Origin: Micromonospora sp. FIMYZ51
GTDB taxonomy: Bacteria; Actinomycetota; Actinomycetes; Mycobacteriales; Micromonosporaceae
DNA: 64,000 nucleotides
Direction: 5' to 3'
NCBI RefSeq assembly: GCF_038246755.1
Contig: NZ_CP134706.1
Coordinates: 6,885,501-6,949,500 of the forward strand
Program-made: the position numbers and the translations under genes
Part shown: piece by piece, positions 8,493-16,847 of the stretch
How the letters are laid out: each line of letters begins with the position of its first letter
Position numbering within the stretch: position 1 is the stretch's first letter
The notes under the pieces: generated by a model
Seen by the model: the letters and a program-made list of their open reading frames with translations, nothing else
The model's database searches: none
Told to the model about the DNA's origin: nothing

Positions 8493-9263
8493 TCAGAGCC
8501 AGCTGAACCAGGACTTGGGCAGCAGGGTGTAGCCGAGGAAGGCGAAGATGTCGAGCAGGGCGTGCGCCACGATCAGCGGCATGACCCGGCGGGTACGCAG
8601 GTAGAAGAGGCTGAACACGACACCCATCACCGCGTTGCCGACGAACGCGCCGAAGCCCTGGTAGAGGTGGTAGGAGGCGCGTAGCAGAGCGCTGGTCGCG
8701 ATGATCGCGGTGACCCGCCACTGGAGTTGGCGCAGCCGGGTCATCAGGTAGCCGACCACGATCACCTCCTCCAGGATCGAGTTCTGGAAGGCGGCGAGGA
8801 TCAGCACCGGCACCGTCCACCAGAGGTCGGGCAGCGCGGCCGGTACCAGTGTGGCGTTGAGTCCGAGCTGGGCCGCCGCCCAGAACAGCGCCAGGCCGGG
8901 CAGACCGATCAGCGCCGCCAGCCCGGCGCCCTGGGCGAGGTCGACCCCGGGTCGCCGGCCGTCCAGGCCGAGGGTCCGCACCGGGTCGCCGGGGTTCCGC
9001 GCCAGCAGGTGTACGGCGAGCAGCACCGGCAGCAGCGCGAACACGATGCCGAGCAGCTGGTACGTCAGATCGAGGTAGGGCCGGGCCGACGCGGAGGTGT
9101 TCAGGGCGGCGGTCTGCTTCGACAGCCCACCCTCGGCGGTGAGCTTCGCGATGATCGACACGGTGGCGTAGACGGCGGACTGCCCGAGCGACAGGCCGAG
9201 CACCAGCAGCGTCTCGGTGCCGAGCGTCCGACGGGACACCGGACGGGTGAGCTCAATGGTCAC
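8493..9263 (-). CDS. CPBP family intramembrane glutamic endopeptidase
   Basis: The protein has 256 residues from the GTG at 9263; an in-frame ATG at 9335 would add 24 polar residues and cover the putative operator upstream. About six to seven membrane segments are visible. The CPBP (Abi/CAAX-protease-like) motifs are present: ILEEVIVVGYL supplies the Glu-Glu pair, SYHLYQG the first histidine, and VAHALLDIFAF the second. The usual EExxxR arginine is not present in the first motif, as in many actinobacterial members (inference). Family members cleave or sequester proteins within the membrane; the substrate is unknown. The gene is divergent from the flavohaemoglobin gene and shares a 148-bp regulatory gap with it. 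Confidence 0.88.
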   Translation of the reverse strand: MTIELTRPVSRRTLGTETLLVLGLSLGQSAVYATVSIIAKLTAEGGLSKQTAALNTSASARPYLDLTYQLLGIVFALLPVLLAVHLLARNPGDPVRTLGLDGRRPGVDLAQGAGLAALIGLPGLALFWAAAQLGLNATLVPAALPDLWWTVPVLILAAFQNSILEEVIVVGYLMTRLRQLQWRVTAIIATSALLRASYHLYQGFGAFVGNAVMGVVFSLFYLRTRRVMPLIVAHALLDIFAFLGYTLLPKSWFSWL

Positions 9264-9329
9264 CGGACCACTCTGCCCGACCGGGCGCGCTGGTGACAGC
9301 CAGGGCCGCGAGTCATCGTCGCGAGCCGA

Positions 9330-9346
9330 TCGCACATTCTGTGCGA
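9330..9346. promoter_or_regulatory. Candidate operator, 17-bp inverted repeat
   Basis: TCGCACATTCTGTGCGA is a perfect inverted repeat (7-bp arms, 3-bp centre) in the gap between the CPBP and flavohaemoglobin genes. A related copy, ACATTCTATGCG, starts at 9367. Its register lies 33 bp away from ACATTCTGTGCG at 9334, about three helical turns. It does not match the NsrR or Fur sites I know. Confidence 0.55.
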
Positions 9347-9411
9347 CCTGTCGACACGCTCCGTGGACATTCTATGCGGGCCCGATCCGCCAGCAGAAGT
9401 AAGGAGCGCCC

Positions 9412-10530
9412 GTGGACACCTTCGCGCGGCTGCTGAAGGAGAGCTGGACCCTGATCGAGCAGGATCGGATCCGGCTGACCGAGCACTTCTACGCCCGGGC
9501 CTTCCTCCTCGACCCGGAGCTGCGCAGGCTCTTCCCGGTGCAGATGAGCGGCCAGGGTGACCGGCTGCTGGAGGCGATCATCGCGGCGATCCACACGGTG
9601 GACGACCCGGAGGGCTTCGACGAGTTCCTCCGGGCGCTCGGCCGGGACCACCGCAAGTACCACGTCGACCCGGCCCACTACGACACGATGGGCGAGGCGC
9701 TGCTCGACGCGCTGCGCAGCACCGCCGGGGACGGCTGGAACCTGGCGTACGACCAGGCGTGGCGGGACGCGTACGCGGCGATCGTGGAGAAGATGCTCGC
9801 CGGGGCCGCCGCGGACACCAACCCGCCGTTCTGGCACGCCGAGGTGCTTACCCATCAGCGGTACGGTTCGGACACCGCCGTCTTCACCTGCCGGGCCCTG
9901 CAATTTCCGCTCTCCTGGAAAGCGGGGCAGTACGTCAGCGTCGAGGCTCCCCGCTACCACCCACGGGTGTGGCGGACGTATTCGGTGGCGAACGCGCCGA
10001 ACGACGAAAACGTGCTGGAGTTCCACGTGCGTACGCCGGAGGGGGCCGGTTGGCTCTCCGGTGCCCTGGTTCGTCGGCTGAAGCCGGGTGACCTGCTGCG
10101 GGTGGCCGCGCCGATGGGCTCGATGACGTTGGACCGGTCGTCGGAGCGGGACATTCTCTGCGTCGCCGGCGGTGTGGGGCTGGCCCCGATCAAGGCGCTT
10201 GTGGAGGAGTTGGCCAGCTTCAACCTGGCCCGCTGGGTGCACGTCTTCTACGGTGCCCGGACCGAGGCGGACCTTTATGGCCTGGATGGGTTGCGGGATC
10301 TGGTGACCGCCCATCCGTGGCTGTCGGTCACCGCCGCGTGCGGCGACGATCCGGACTTCGACGGTGAGCACGGCGACATCCCGGAAGTGGTGTCCCGCTA
10401 CGGTCCCTGGACGGCGCACGACTGCTACGTCTCCGGTTCGGCTCCGATGGTCCGGGCCACCCTGCGGGTACTCGCCGCCGACGACGTCCCGCCACAGCGC
10501 ATCCGGTACGACACCTTCGGCAACCTGTAG
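9412..10530 (+). CDS. Flavohaemoglobin-like protein (globin + FAD/NAD reductase), NO detoxification
   Basis: The 372-residue protein has a globin domain at 1-~135 and a ferredoxin-NADP-reductase-type domain at ~145-372. In the globin, RDHRKYHV (His80) carries the probable proximal haem ligand and the distal-side Tyr/Phe region is EHFYARAF. The reductase shows the FAD motif RTYSVANAP and the NAD-binding GGVGLAPIKAL. Flavohaemoglobins convert nitric oxide to nitrate with O2 and NAD(P)H. At 372 residues it is about 25 shorter than E. coli Hmp. The start is the GTG at 9412 with AAGGAG five bases ahead; a longer minus-strand frame over it is only a shadow. The inverted repeat upstream is a likely control site. 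Confidence 0.9.
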   Translation: MDTFARLLKESWTLIEQDRIRLTEHFYARAFLLDPELRRLFPVQMSGQGDRLLEAIIAAIHTVDDPEGFDEFLRALGRDHRKYHVDPAHYDTMGEALLDALRSTAGDGWNLAYDQAWRDAYAAIVEKMLAGAAADTNPPFWHAEVLTHQRYGSDTAVFTCRALQFPLSWKAGQYVSVEAPRYHPRVWRTYSVANAPNDENVLEFHVRTPEGAGWLSGALVRRLKPGDLLRVAAPMGSMTLDRSSERDILCVAGGVGLAPIKALVEELASFNLARWVHVFYGARTEADLYGLDGLRDLVTAHPWLSVTAACGDDPDFDGEHGDIPEVVSRYGPWTAHDCYVSGSAPMVRATLRVLAADDVPPQRIRYDTFGNL

Positions 10531-10548
10531 AGCTTTCCTCCCCCCGAA

Positions 10549-10588
10549 CCGGGGCGCGTGCCCCTGCCCCCTGGGGCACGCGCCCCGG
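10549..10588. terminator. Hairpin between convergent genes (16-bp perfect stem)
   Basis: The arms 10549-10564 and 10573-10588 (CCGGGGCGCGTGCCCC) pair perfectly around an 8-base loop, 19 bases after the flavohaemoglobin stop. There is no U-tract. It is probably a GC-only bidirectional terminator. Confidence 0.65.
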
Positions 10589-10620
10589 TCCCCCCCGATC
10601 GGGCGGACCCGCACCGCCCC

Positions 10621-10671
10621 GCGCGACCATGTCCGCCCGCCGTCGTTCCCACCGGGCGGGCATGGTCGCGC
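10621..10671. terminator. Second convergent hairpin
   Basis: The arms 10621-10639 and 10653-10671 (GCGCGACCATG...CCGCCCG) pair over 19 positions with one mismatch. The hairpin ends 12 bases from the stop of the minus-strand deformylase fusion, so it likely serves that gene. Confidence 0.6.
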
Positions 10672-10683
10672 CTTCGGGGTGGG

Positions 10684-12198
10684 TCAGTACCGCCAGGGGT
10701 GGCCGGATTCGCGGTACTCCTCGATCGGCACCAGCGGCACCCCGGGTGCCATCCGGTCGACGTAGAGCCGCCCGTCCAGGTGGTCGACCTCGTGTCCCAC
10801 CAACCGGGCCATGCCGAACTCGAACGAGGTGATCACCCGGCTGCCGTCGAGCTGCGCGTGCTCCACATCCAGTCGTAACGGTCGGGGCACCAGTCCACGA
10901 TGGTCGAAGAAGGAGAGGCAGCCTTCGTACTGTTCGTCGGTGTCCATGGAGGCGTCGACCATCCGGGGGTTGAGCAGCACCACCGGCTCGGCGGTGCGAT
11001 CGGCCGGGCGGATCACCGCAGCCGCGCGGTCGATGCCGAGCTGCGGGGCGGCGATCCCCACCCCTTTGGCGAACGGATGCAGCTCGTCGAGTCGGGCCAG
11101 GGCGGTGAACAGGCGTTCGACGGTCTCCCGGGCGACCGCCTCCTCGGCGGGCAGGTCGAACGGACGGGCCGGCTGCCGGAGCAGGTCCGCGCCGCGCTGC
11201 ACGATGCCGAAGGCGCGCATCCGCTCGGACGGTTTCACCCGCTCGGCCTCCGGGTCGAGGTCCGGCTGGGCGCGGAAGCGCCACTGCAACCGGTACCGCG
11301 CGTTCAGCGGTGGTTCGTCGGTGGCCCACTCGAAGATCGCCCGTTCTCCCTCGTCGTGCCGGACGATCGCCGTACGCAGCGGTCCCTCCTCCGCCGAGAG
11401 CGAGGTTTCCGCACCCCAGACCTGTGGGTCCAGCTCCGTCGGCAGGTCCAGCCGGATGGCGAGGTGACGGGTCGGTACGCGGACCGCCCGCTGGAACCAG
11501 GGACCCCACTTGTCCCGCCCGACCAGGTACGTGTACTCGATTGTGGCCCGCCGGCCGGGGTAGAGCGGGAAGCGCCGTTCGGCGTTCTCGAAGAGCAGCC
11601 AGATCTCCTTGAACGCGTCCCGGTCGTGCTTGGCCCGCCAGTGCATGGCCTCCTGCTCGCCGGCTTCCTCCCGGTACGCGCGCAGGTGCAGCTCGGCGAA
11701 GGTGAGCGGGCGTTCCCGGTGGTGCCGGTTGGACCGACCCGGATCGTTGGGGTAGCGGTCGACGGCGACCCGGACCAGGTAGCGGGTGACCGGCTCGGTG
11801 CCGGCGTTGTACAGCTCGCGACGCACGACGCAGCGGTAGCCGCTGTCGGTGTGGATCAGGTTGGCCGTCTCGCGTTCGACGATGAGTCCGGTGCCGGGCG
11901 GCAGCCAGCGGTCGGGTGGGGTGGGCTCCCGTTGGCTGCGCTCGGTGCGGGCGTGGCGCAGGTGGTCGTACTCCCGGAAACGCTGCCAGATCGCGCCGCT
12001 GGCTTCCAGCACGGCCTCGGCCCGGCGGGCGAAATCCTCGGTGGGCCGGTGCCGCCGCCCTTCCACGTGGCTGACGTAGGAAGGGTCGAAACCCATGAGC
12101 GTCGCCAGCTGTTTCTTGGAAAGCCCCCGCTCCATCCGGTGCCGTGCGAGCTCGGCGGCGAAGGAGTCGGCAGCCCGATCGAGCGGTGAGGTCGTCAT
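10684..12198 (-). CDS. XRE helix-turn-helix / peptide deformylase fusion protein
   Basis: The 504-residue protein starts with an XRE-type DNA-binding domain (about 13-65; SKKQLATLMGFDPSYVSHVEG). It continues with an uncharacterised ~270-residue middle part rich in Trp/Arg. It ends with a complete polypeptide deformylase domain: GIAAPQLG (381-388), EGCLSFFD with metal ligand Cys427, and HEVDH with His469, Glu470 and His473. All three PDF motifs are intact, so the domain could bind metal and remove or sense N-formyl groups. The open frame runs on upstream to 13119, but that part overlaps fhuF; the ATG at 12198 (MTTSPLDRA) gives the normal XRE start. It is divergent from fhuF. Its role as a regulator that senses formylated peptides is a guess. 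Confidence 0.88.
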   Translation of the reverse strand: MTTSPLDRAADSFAAELARHRMERGLSKKQLATLMGFDPSYVSHVEGRRHRPTEDFARRAEAVLEASGAIWQRFREYDHLRHARTERSQREPTPPDRWLPPGTGLIVERETANLIHTDSGYRCVVRRELYNAGTEPVTRYLVRVAVDRYPNDPGRSNRHHRERPLTFAELHLRAYREEAGEQEAMHWRAKHDRDAFKEIWLLFENAERRFPLYPGRRATIEYTYLVGRDKWGPWFQRAVRVPTRHLAIRLDLPTELDPQVWGAETSLSAEEGPLRTAIVRHDEGERAIFEWATDEPPLNARYRLQWRFRAQPDLDPEAERVKPSERMRAFGIVQRGADLLRQPARPFDLPAEEAVARETVERLFTALARLDELHPFAKGVGIAAPQLGIDRAAAVIRPADRTAEPVVLLNPRMVDASMDTDEQYEGCLSFFDHRGLVPRPLRLDVEHAQLDGSRVITSFEFGMARLVGHEVDHLDGRLYVDRMAPGVPLVPIEEYRESGHPWRY

Positions 12199-12519
12199 CA
12201 GCTTCCTCGTGGCCGGGAGTACAAGTTTCACGTTTGGCTGCCGGACACGCACAGGTACTGGCACCTTCTCGACAAGACGCTTGACCGGTGAGCGATTTCT
12301 GCCGATACTGCGCCCAGTCTCCGGATCATTACCCTCAGTGACACATCCCGAGCGATGCGCCCGATTGCCCCACGCTGGGTGACCCCTACGCCGCGCGGCA
12401 GTCGGTGCGAGTGATTCGAACCTCTGTCTTTGCCACCTCATCGAGGGTTCCCCACCGCCAGGAAGTGTGGTTAGGCTAGCCTTAGTCGACAGCTGGCGTG
12501 CCGGACGGAGGTGGAGCAG
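12199..12519. other. Divergent intergenic region XRE-PDF / fhuF
   Basis: These 321 bases contain no gene. They carry both divergent promoters and, at the right end, the iron box of fhuF. The left part includes AAGTTTCACGTTTGG (starts about 12229), which resembles a parS half but lacks the second half. Confidence 0.5.
12466..12484 (+). promoter_or_regulatory. Iron box (IdeR/DmdR1-type operator)
   Basis: TGTGGTTAGGCTAGCCTTA matches the actinobacterial iron box TTAGGTTAGGCTAACCTAA at 15 of 19 positions, including the central TTAGGCTA-CCT. It lies 36-54 bases ahead of the fhuF start, where a DtxR-family repressor with Fe2+ would block transcription. Confidence 0.85.
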
Positions 12520-13311
12520 GTGACAGCCGTGCTGCCCGTGAACCCCCCGGCCACCCCACTCGGCCCGGTCACCGCGACCCTGCGGGCCATGTTCGGCACC
12601 GACGTCCTCCCCGGGCTCGCGCCGGGGCTGCTCGTCGCCGACGAGGCCGGCTGGGCTCCGGCGACCACCCTGACCGACGGCAGTCGGCTGCCGGAACTGC
12701 TCGACTCGGCCGCCCGCCTCTGGGGCGGCACCCCGCACGCCTCCGCGGCACTCGCCTGGAAGGCGTACAGCTACTGGGCGGCGCTGCCGGTGGTGCTCGG
12801 CTGGGCCGCCGCCCGGCGGGTGCCTCTGCTCGATCCCACCGACACGCTCATCCACTTCGCGGATCGGCGCACGCTGGTGACCCTGGGCCTGCGCCGGTCG
12901 ACCCCGATCGCGGTGCTGCCCACCGACCCGTTGGCGGTCACCGGGGCAGCTGAGGTGCAGGTGGTGGCCGACGAGCAGGAGTTGCTCGGCACGCTGCGCA
13001 GCACGCTGCTGGACGCCCACCTCACCCCGATGATCACCGCGATCCAGGGCGAGGTCCGCATCGGCACCCGTACGCTGCTCGGCTCGGTGGCCTCCGGCAT
13101 CGCGTACGGCCTGCTGCACGCCGCCGACGGGCTGCCCGGCTCGGCGGTCGAGGCGGTCGACACGCTGCTCGACACGCTCGACCTGACCGACCTGGTGGAA
13201 CTGGTGCCCGGCCCGAAGGGTGAACCCACCGTGCAGCGGCGCACCTGCTGCCTGGCCTTCACCCTGCCCAAGCCGAAGGTCTGCCAGGGCTGCTGCATCC
13301 GTACCCCCTGA
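12520..13311 (+). CDS. FhuF-like ferric-siderophore reductase, [2Fe-2S] protein
   Basis: The 263-residue protein ends with the FhuF [2Fe-2S] pattern C-C-x10-C-x2-C (Cys243, 244, 255, 258). The rest shows an IucA/IucC-FhuF-like fold with WKAYSYWAALPVVLGWAA near residues 80-97. FhuF proteins reduce Fe3+ from siderophores in the cytoplasm. The GTG at 12520 is preferred to the one at 12511 because GGAGG (12507-12511) is then correctly spaced. An iron box precedes it, so it should be repressed when iron is plentiful. No siderophore genes are in the window. The last codons and the stop are copied once downstream (13328-13346). Confidence 0.9.
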   Translation: MTAVLPVNPPATPLGPVTATLRAMFGTDVLPGLAPGLLVADEAGWAPATTLTDGSRLPELLDSAARLWGGTPHASAALAWKAYSYWAALPVVLGWAAARRVPLLDPTDTLIHFADRRTLVTLGLRRSTPIAVLPTDPLAVTGAAEVQVVADEQELLGTLRSTLLDAHLTPMITAIQGEVRIGTRTLLGSVASGIAYGLLHAADGLPGSAVEAVDTLLDTLDLTDLVELVPGPKGEPTVQRRTCCLAFTLPKPKVCQGCCIRTP

Positions 13312-13362
13312 CCATGCCCCCGAGCCGCATCCGCACCCCCTGACCCACGCCCGCCGATCGGC

Positions 13363-15174
13363 TCAGTCGGTAAGCGGGCGGACGTCCCAGAGCCACACGC
13401 CGCCGGTGTGGGTCGGCTCGATCCCGGTCAGCTCGGTCATTCCCGCGCGCAGCGCGTCCGCGCGCTCGTGCCGGCCGAGGATCACCACGCCGGCTCGCCA
13501 GTAGCGCAGGTCCTCGACCGCGTTGCGGCGGGTCTGCGCAGTGACCGCCGGCACCTCGCCGGTACGCCGGATGCTCGCGAAGAAACTGCTCGTCGGGCGC
13601 GGCGGCGCGGTGAACAGGGCCACCCGGTCCTTGCCGGGCCGGGTGTCCGGCCCGAGGAAGTAGCCCCGGGCGATCGGCATCGCCAGCCGGGTCTGCGCGG
13701 ACCAGCGCAGCGGCTCGGTGTACTCGGTGTCAGGCAGCGGCAGGGTCACCACGCTGCGCCCGCCGGCCAGATACGGCCGCCAGGCACCGGAGGTGACGAA
13801 TTCGGGAGTCGGTTCGAGGCGTCTGGTCGGCAGCGGGGTGGGCAGCAGCGGCACCAGCGCCATGGCCAGTACGGTCACCGTGCCGAAGCGGATCTGCGAG
13901 CGCCGGTCCGGATACCTGGCGGCCAACTCCCGGACCCGCTCCGCGCCGTACGCGAGCAGCAGCCCGATTATCGGCGTGATGGCCAGCGACCAGCGGGTCG
14001 GCACCACCGAGTGCAGCACGGGCAGGTCCTCCAGCAGCGCCCACGGCCCCGGCACACCGGTCCCCTTCCGCTCGAAGCGGATCTCCCGACCGAGGGACAG
14101 CAGCGCGAAGACCAGGCCGAGCGCCGCCAGGCCGAGCACCACCACGTTGCGGCGCAACCACCAGACCAGCGCCGCCACCAGGATCAGCAGCGGCCAGCCG
14201 AAGAAGGCGTTCTCCTCGGTGGGGTTCTTGGCCAGCCCGGCCGCGCCGCGTGCGTCGCCGGCCAGCGACTCCCGGGAGTACGCGAAGAACGAGGCGAGGT
14301 CGGTGGAGTAGCCGCGGATCACCCAGGGCAGCCCGCGATAGGCGCCCGGACCGAAGAACTGCACGTAGAGCGGGTACGCCAACAGCCCGCCGGAGATCAG
14401 CACGGCCACGCCCAGCCCGGCCAGGAACGGACGGGCCCGACCGCGCACCTCGGGCCGACCGAGCACCAGCGCGACAACCACCACGCCGAGGCCGATCGCG
14501 GTCATCAGCAGGATCTCCAGATTCAGGAACGCCTGCCAGACGATCACCAGCGCGAGCAGCGCGCCGTTGCGCAGCCAGCGGCCGGGCTCGGCCAGCCGCA
14601 CGGTACGCCAGATGATCAGCGGCACCACGTACTGCGACACGATGTTCGGGTGCGCGTTGGCGTGCGAGACCATGGCCGGCGCGTACGCGCAGAACGTCGC
14701 GCCCAGCCAGGCCGGCCCACGCGCGCCGATGAGCACCCGGGACAGCACGAAGTACCAGGCGGTCGCCGTGGCGATCATCCCGAGGGTGAGGAAGAGCAAA
14801 AAGGCGGTACGCGTACCGAAGAGCAGGGTGATCGGAGTCATCGGCAGGGAAACGGACAACACCGAGGTGTTTGCCATGAGATTTACCGATTCGGGGACAT
14901 TCATCCGATCTGATGAGAACGGGTAGGCGAGTTCGGTGACCACCCGGGCGCCGTGCGCCATCATCCATTCGAACTGGTCCATATCGGTTGGATTGTCGCG
15001 AATGCCGTCAGCGGGATTTCGCCACATCCGGGCCGTGATCCAGAAGCCGAACGCCGCGAAACTCACCACGGCAAGCACGTCCCGCCACCACCCGGGACCC
15101 GACCTCCCGAGCCCTTCGGCCCGCTCGGGCCGCACGGACTCCTCGGCAGATCGGCCCGAATCAGGAGTAGTCAT
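13363..15174 (-). CDS. Polytopic membrane protein, probable GT-C glycosyltransferase
   Basis: The 603-residue protein has an N-terminal cytoplasmic stretch, about 10-12 membrane segments and a C-terminal soluble part of ~150 residues. After the first membrane segment an acidic loop (DNPTDMDQFEWMM, ~58-70) resembles the D-containing first loop of GT-C transferases that use polyprenyl-phosphate sugars. The C-terminal part (RRLEPTPEFV, LPLPDTEYTEP) is typical of actinobacterial members annotated as putative glycosyltransferases. The likely role is adding sugars to envelope glycans from the outer face of the membrane; the substrate is unknown. It is divergent from a methyltransferase gene, with which it may share regulation. 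Confidence 0.75.
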   Translation of the reverse strand: MTTPDSGRSAEESVRPERAEGLGRSGPGWWRDVLAVVSFAAFGFWITARMWRNPADGIRDNPTDMDQFEWMMAHGARVVTELAYPFSSDRMNVPESVNLMANTSVLSVSLPMTPITLLFGTRTAFLLFLTLGMIATATAWYFVLSRVLIGARGPAWLGATFCAYAPAMVSHANAHPNIVSQYVVPLIIWRTVRLAEPGRWLRNGALLALVIVWQAFLNLEILLMTAIGLGVVVVALVLGRPEVRGRARPFLAGLGVAVLISGGLLAYPLYVQFFGPGAYRGLPWVIRGYSTDLASFFAYSRESLAGDARGAAGLAKNPTEENAFFGWPLLILVAALVWWLRRNVVVLGLAALGLVFALLSLGREIRFERKGTGVPGPWALLEDLPVLHSVVPTRWSLAITPIIGLLLAYGAERVRELAARYPDRRSQIRFGTVTVLAMALVPLLPTPLPTRRLEPTPEFVTSGAWRPYLAGGRSVVTLPLPDTEYTEPLRWSAQTRLAMPIARGYFLGPDTRPGKDRVALFTAPPRPTSSFFASIRRTGEVPAVTAQTRRNAVEDLRYWRAGVVILGRHERADALRAGMTELTGIEPTHTGGVWLWDVRPLTD

Positions 15175-15384
15175 AGCAATTCAGAGCGTAGTTGGCGCAA
15201 TGCCGTCAGCGTGCAGGGTTCGGGCCCCTCGCGTAGTATCTTGCGGGTTCGCTGACCACCACCGATCGTGCCCATAACCCCGACCAATTCGGCCACCGCG
15301 GGCCCCGATATCCCCGCCTTCCGCGCGGATGGTTCACTCAGTCGGTCCCGGCGCGGGTCGAGTCGTATCGTGAGGAATCGACGC

Positions 15385-16095
15385 ATGGCAGAAATCACTG
15401 GGGATCAGCGCGTGCAGTCCGAGGTCCTGGAGGGCCTCGCCACCGCGGTCAACCACCGACGCTGGTTCGTCGAGCTGGCACTGCCCTACCTCGGCGACAA
15501 TCCGATCGAGATCGGCAGTGGGCTCGGTGATTACGCCCTTGAGTGGTCCGACCATCTCCCCCGCTTCACCGCCACCGAAGCCGACCCGGACCGCCTGGTC
15601 GCGCTGAAGGAGCGGCTCGCCGACCGGCCGAGCATCGAGGTACGCCAGATGCTGCTGCCGCACTCGGAGCGCAGTGACTACAGCGCTGCCGTCTCGTACA
15701 ACGTCCTGGAGCACATCGAGGACCACGTCGGTGCGCTCAGCAGCATGCGCCAGCTGGTCCGGCCCGGCGGTGCGGTGATCATCATCGTGCCGGCGTTCGA
15801 GTTCGCGATGAGCCCGGCGGACATCGCCACCGGCCACGTCCGGCGCTACACCAAGAAGACCCTGTCGACGGCGATGACCGAGGCCGGTCTGCGCGTCGAG
15901 AAGATCCACTACGCGAACGCGCTCGGCCTGATCGGTTACTTCATGGCCACCAAGGTCTTCCGGCTGATGCCGAAGGAGGGCCCGATGGTGAAGGTCTACG
16001 ACACCCTCGTCCTCCCCGCCACCAAGGCCGCCGAGCAGGTCGTCCGCCCACCCTTCGGCCAGTCCGTCTTCGCCGTGGCCCGCACCCCCTCCTGA
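15385..16095 (+). CDS. Class I SAM-dependent methyltransferase
   Basis: The 236-residue protein shows the SAM-binding motif I IEIGSGLGDY (41-50), the acidic loop TEADPD after strand beta2, YNVLEHIEDH as motif post-I/IV and RPGGAVIIIVPAF as motif V-VI. The RRYTKKTL segment before the C-terminal domain is common in methyltransferases near glycan clusters. The start at 15385 has TGAGGA eight bases ahead. The acceptor is unknown; the divergent membrane glycosyltransferase suggests an envelope lipid or sugar. Confidence 0.88.
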   Translation: MAEITGDQRVQSEVLEGLATAVNHRRWFVELALPYLGDNPIEIGSGLGDYALEWSDHLPRFTATEADPDRLVALKERLADRPSIEVRQMLLPHSERSDYSAAVSYNVLEHIEDHVGALSSMRQLVRPGGAVIIIVPAFEFAMSPADIATGHVRRYTKKTLSTAMTEAGLRVEKIHYANALGLIGYFMATKVFRLMPKEGPMVKVYDTLVLPATKAAEQVVRPPFGQSVFAVARTPS

Positions 16096-16115
16096 CCGCC
16101 CCTTTATTTGACGTC

Positions 16116-16169
16116 GATCAAGAGGTTTGCGTCAGAATCCGACGGGTCGCTGACGCAAACCTCTTGGTC
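16116..16169. repeat. Large intergenic palindrome with GATC-type ends (A)
   Basis: The arms 16116-16135 and 16150-16169 (GATCAAGAGGTTTGCGTCAG and its partner) pair over 20 bases with one G-T, around a 14-base loop. It sits between a + strand and a - strand gene, so it can act as a two-way terminator. Three similar elements occur at 33185-33261, 40820-40880 and 47681-47728. Confidence 0.8.
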
Positions 16170-16202
16170 AACTAGCGGGGCTGGCCGGCGGCCGGGGCTG
16201 GG

Positions 16203-16736
16203 TCAGCCGGCGATCTGGTAGGTGGGGCGGGTGGTGGCTCGGGCCAGGGTGTGGAAGGCAAGGTTGAAGCCGACGTAGGCCGGCGTGGCGTCCGGGGTGA
16301 CGTCGAGGCGCTCCACGTCGAGCGCGTGCACCGCGAAGACGTACCGGTGCGGCCGGTCCCCGGGCGGCGGCGCGGCACCGCCGTAACCCTGCTCGCCGTA
16401 ATCGTTGCGCACGGTGAACGCCCCGTGCAGATCGTCACCGGAAGCGCCGCGCGGCAACTCCGTCACCTCGGCCGGCAGGTTGACCAGCACCCAGTGCCAG
16501 AACCCACTGCCGGTCGGCGCGTCCGGGTCGAAGCAGGTCACCACGAAGCTCTTGGTCTCCGCCGGAAAATCCGACCAGGCAAGCTGCGGCGAGACGTTGT
16601 CGCCGCCGGTGCTTGGGTGCGCGTGCGCCGCGTCCATCGGCTCACCGTTGCGCACGTCATCGCTGGTCACGGTGAACGAAGCAACGGTCGGCAGCAGCTC
16701 GTACGGGTCCGGGGCGATCGGTCGTTCCAGGGACAT
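16203..16736 (-). CDS. YbhB/YbcL (PEBP) family protein
   Basis: The 177-residue protein has the PEBP signatures. [26 protein letters not shown] (positions ~50-75) holds the D-P-D-A-P anion-pocket motif, and [11 protein letters not shown] follows. [21 protein letters not shown] is the second conserved block (G-x-Y-x-G-P-x-P-P-x-G-x-H-R-Y). Bacterial members bind small phosphorylated or anionic ligands; their role is unclear. The ATG at 16736 has GGAAGGA 10 bases ahead. Divergent from the phosphotransferase gene. Confidence 0.92.
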   Translation of the reverse strand: MSLERPIAPDPYELLPTVASFTVTSDDVRNGEPMDAAHAHPSTGGDNVSPQLAWSDFPAETKSFVVTCFDPDAPTGSGFWHWVLVNLPAEVTELPRGASGDDLHGAFTVRNDYGEQGYGGAAPPPGDRPHRYVFAVHALDVERLDVTPDATPAYVGFNLAFHTLARATTRPTYQIAG

Positions 16737-16847
16737 CGACACAGGTTCCTTCCGGTGGATGTGCTTCTCTGCGCACCCTTCATACCCCGCGAGCCGCCCG
16801 CATTCGAGCAAACCGCATACCGACTCTGGTCCTGAGGAGGGCACCAC

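Noticed and set aside
12229..12243. Second parS-like site (AGTTTCACGTTTGG)
   Set aside because: Only the left half fits. The right half differs at many positions.
12199..13119. Upstream continuation of the XRE-PDF frame to 13119 on the minus strand
   Set aside because: It overlaps the iron-regulated fhuF gene on the other strand. The ATG at 12198 begins a normal XRE domain with no upstream homology.
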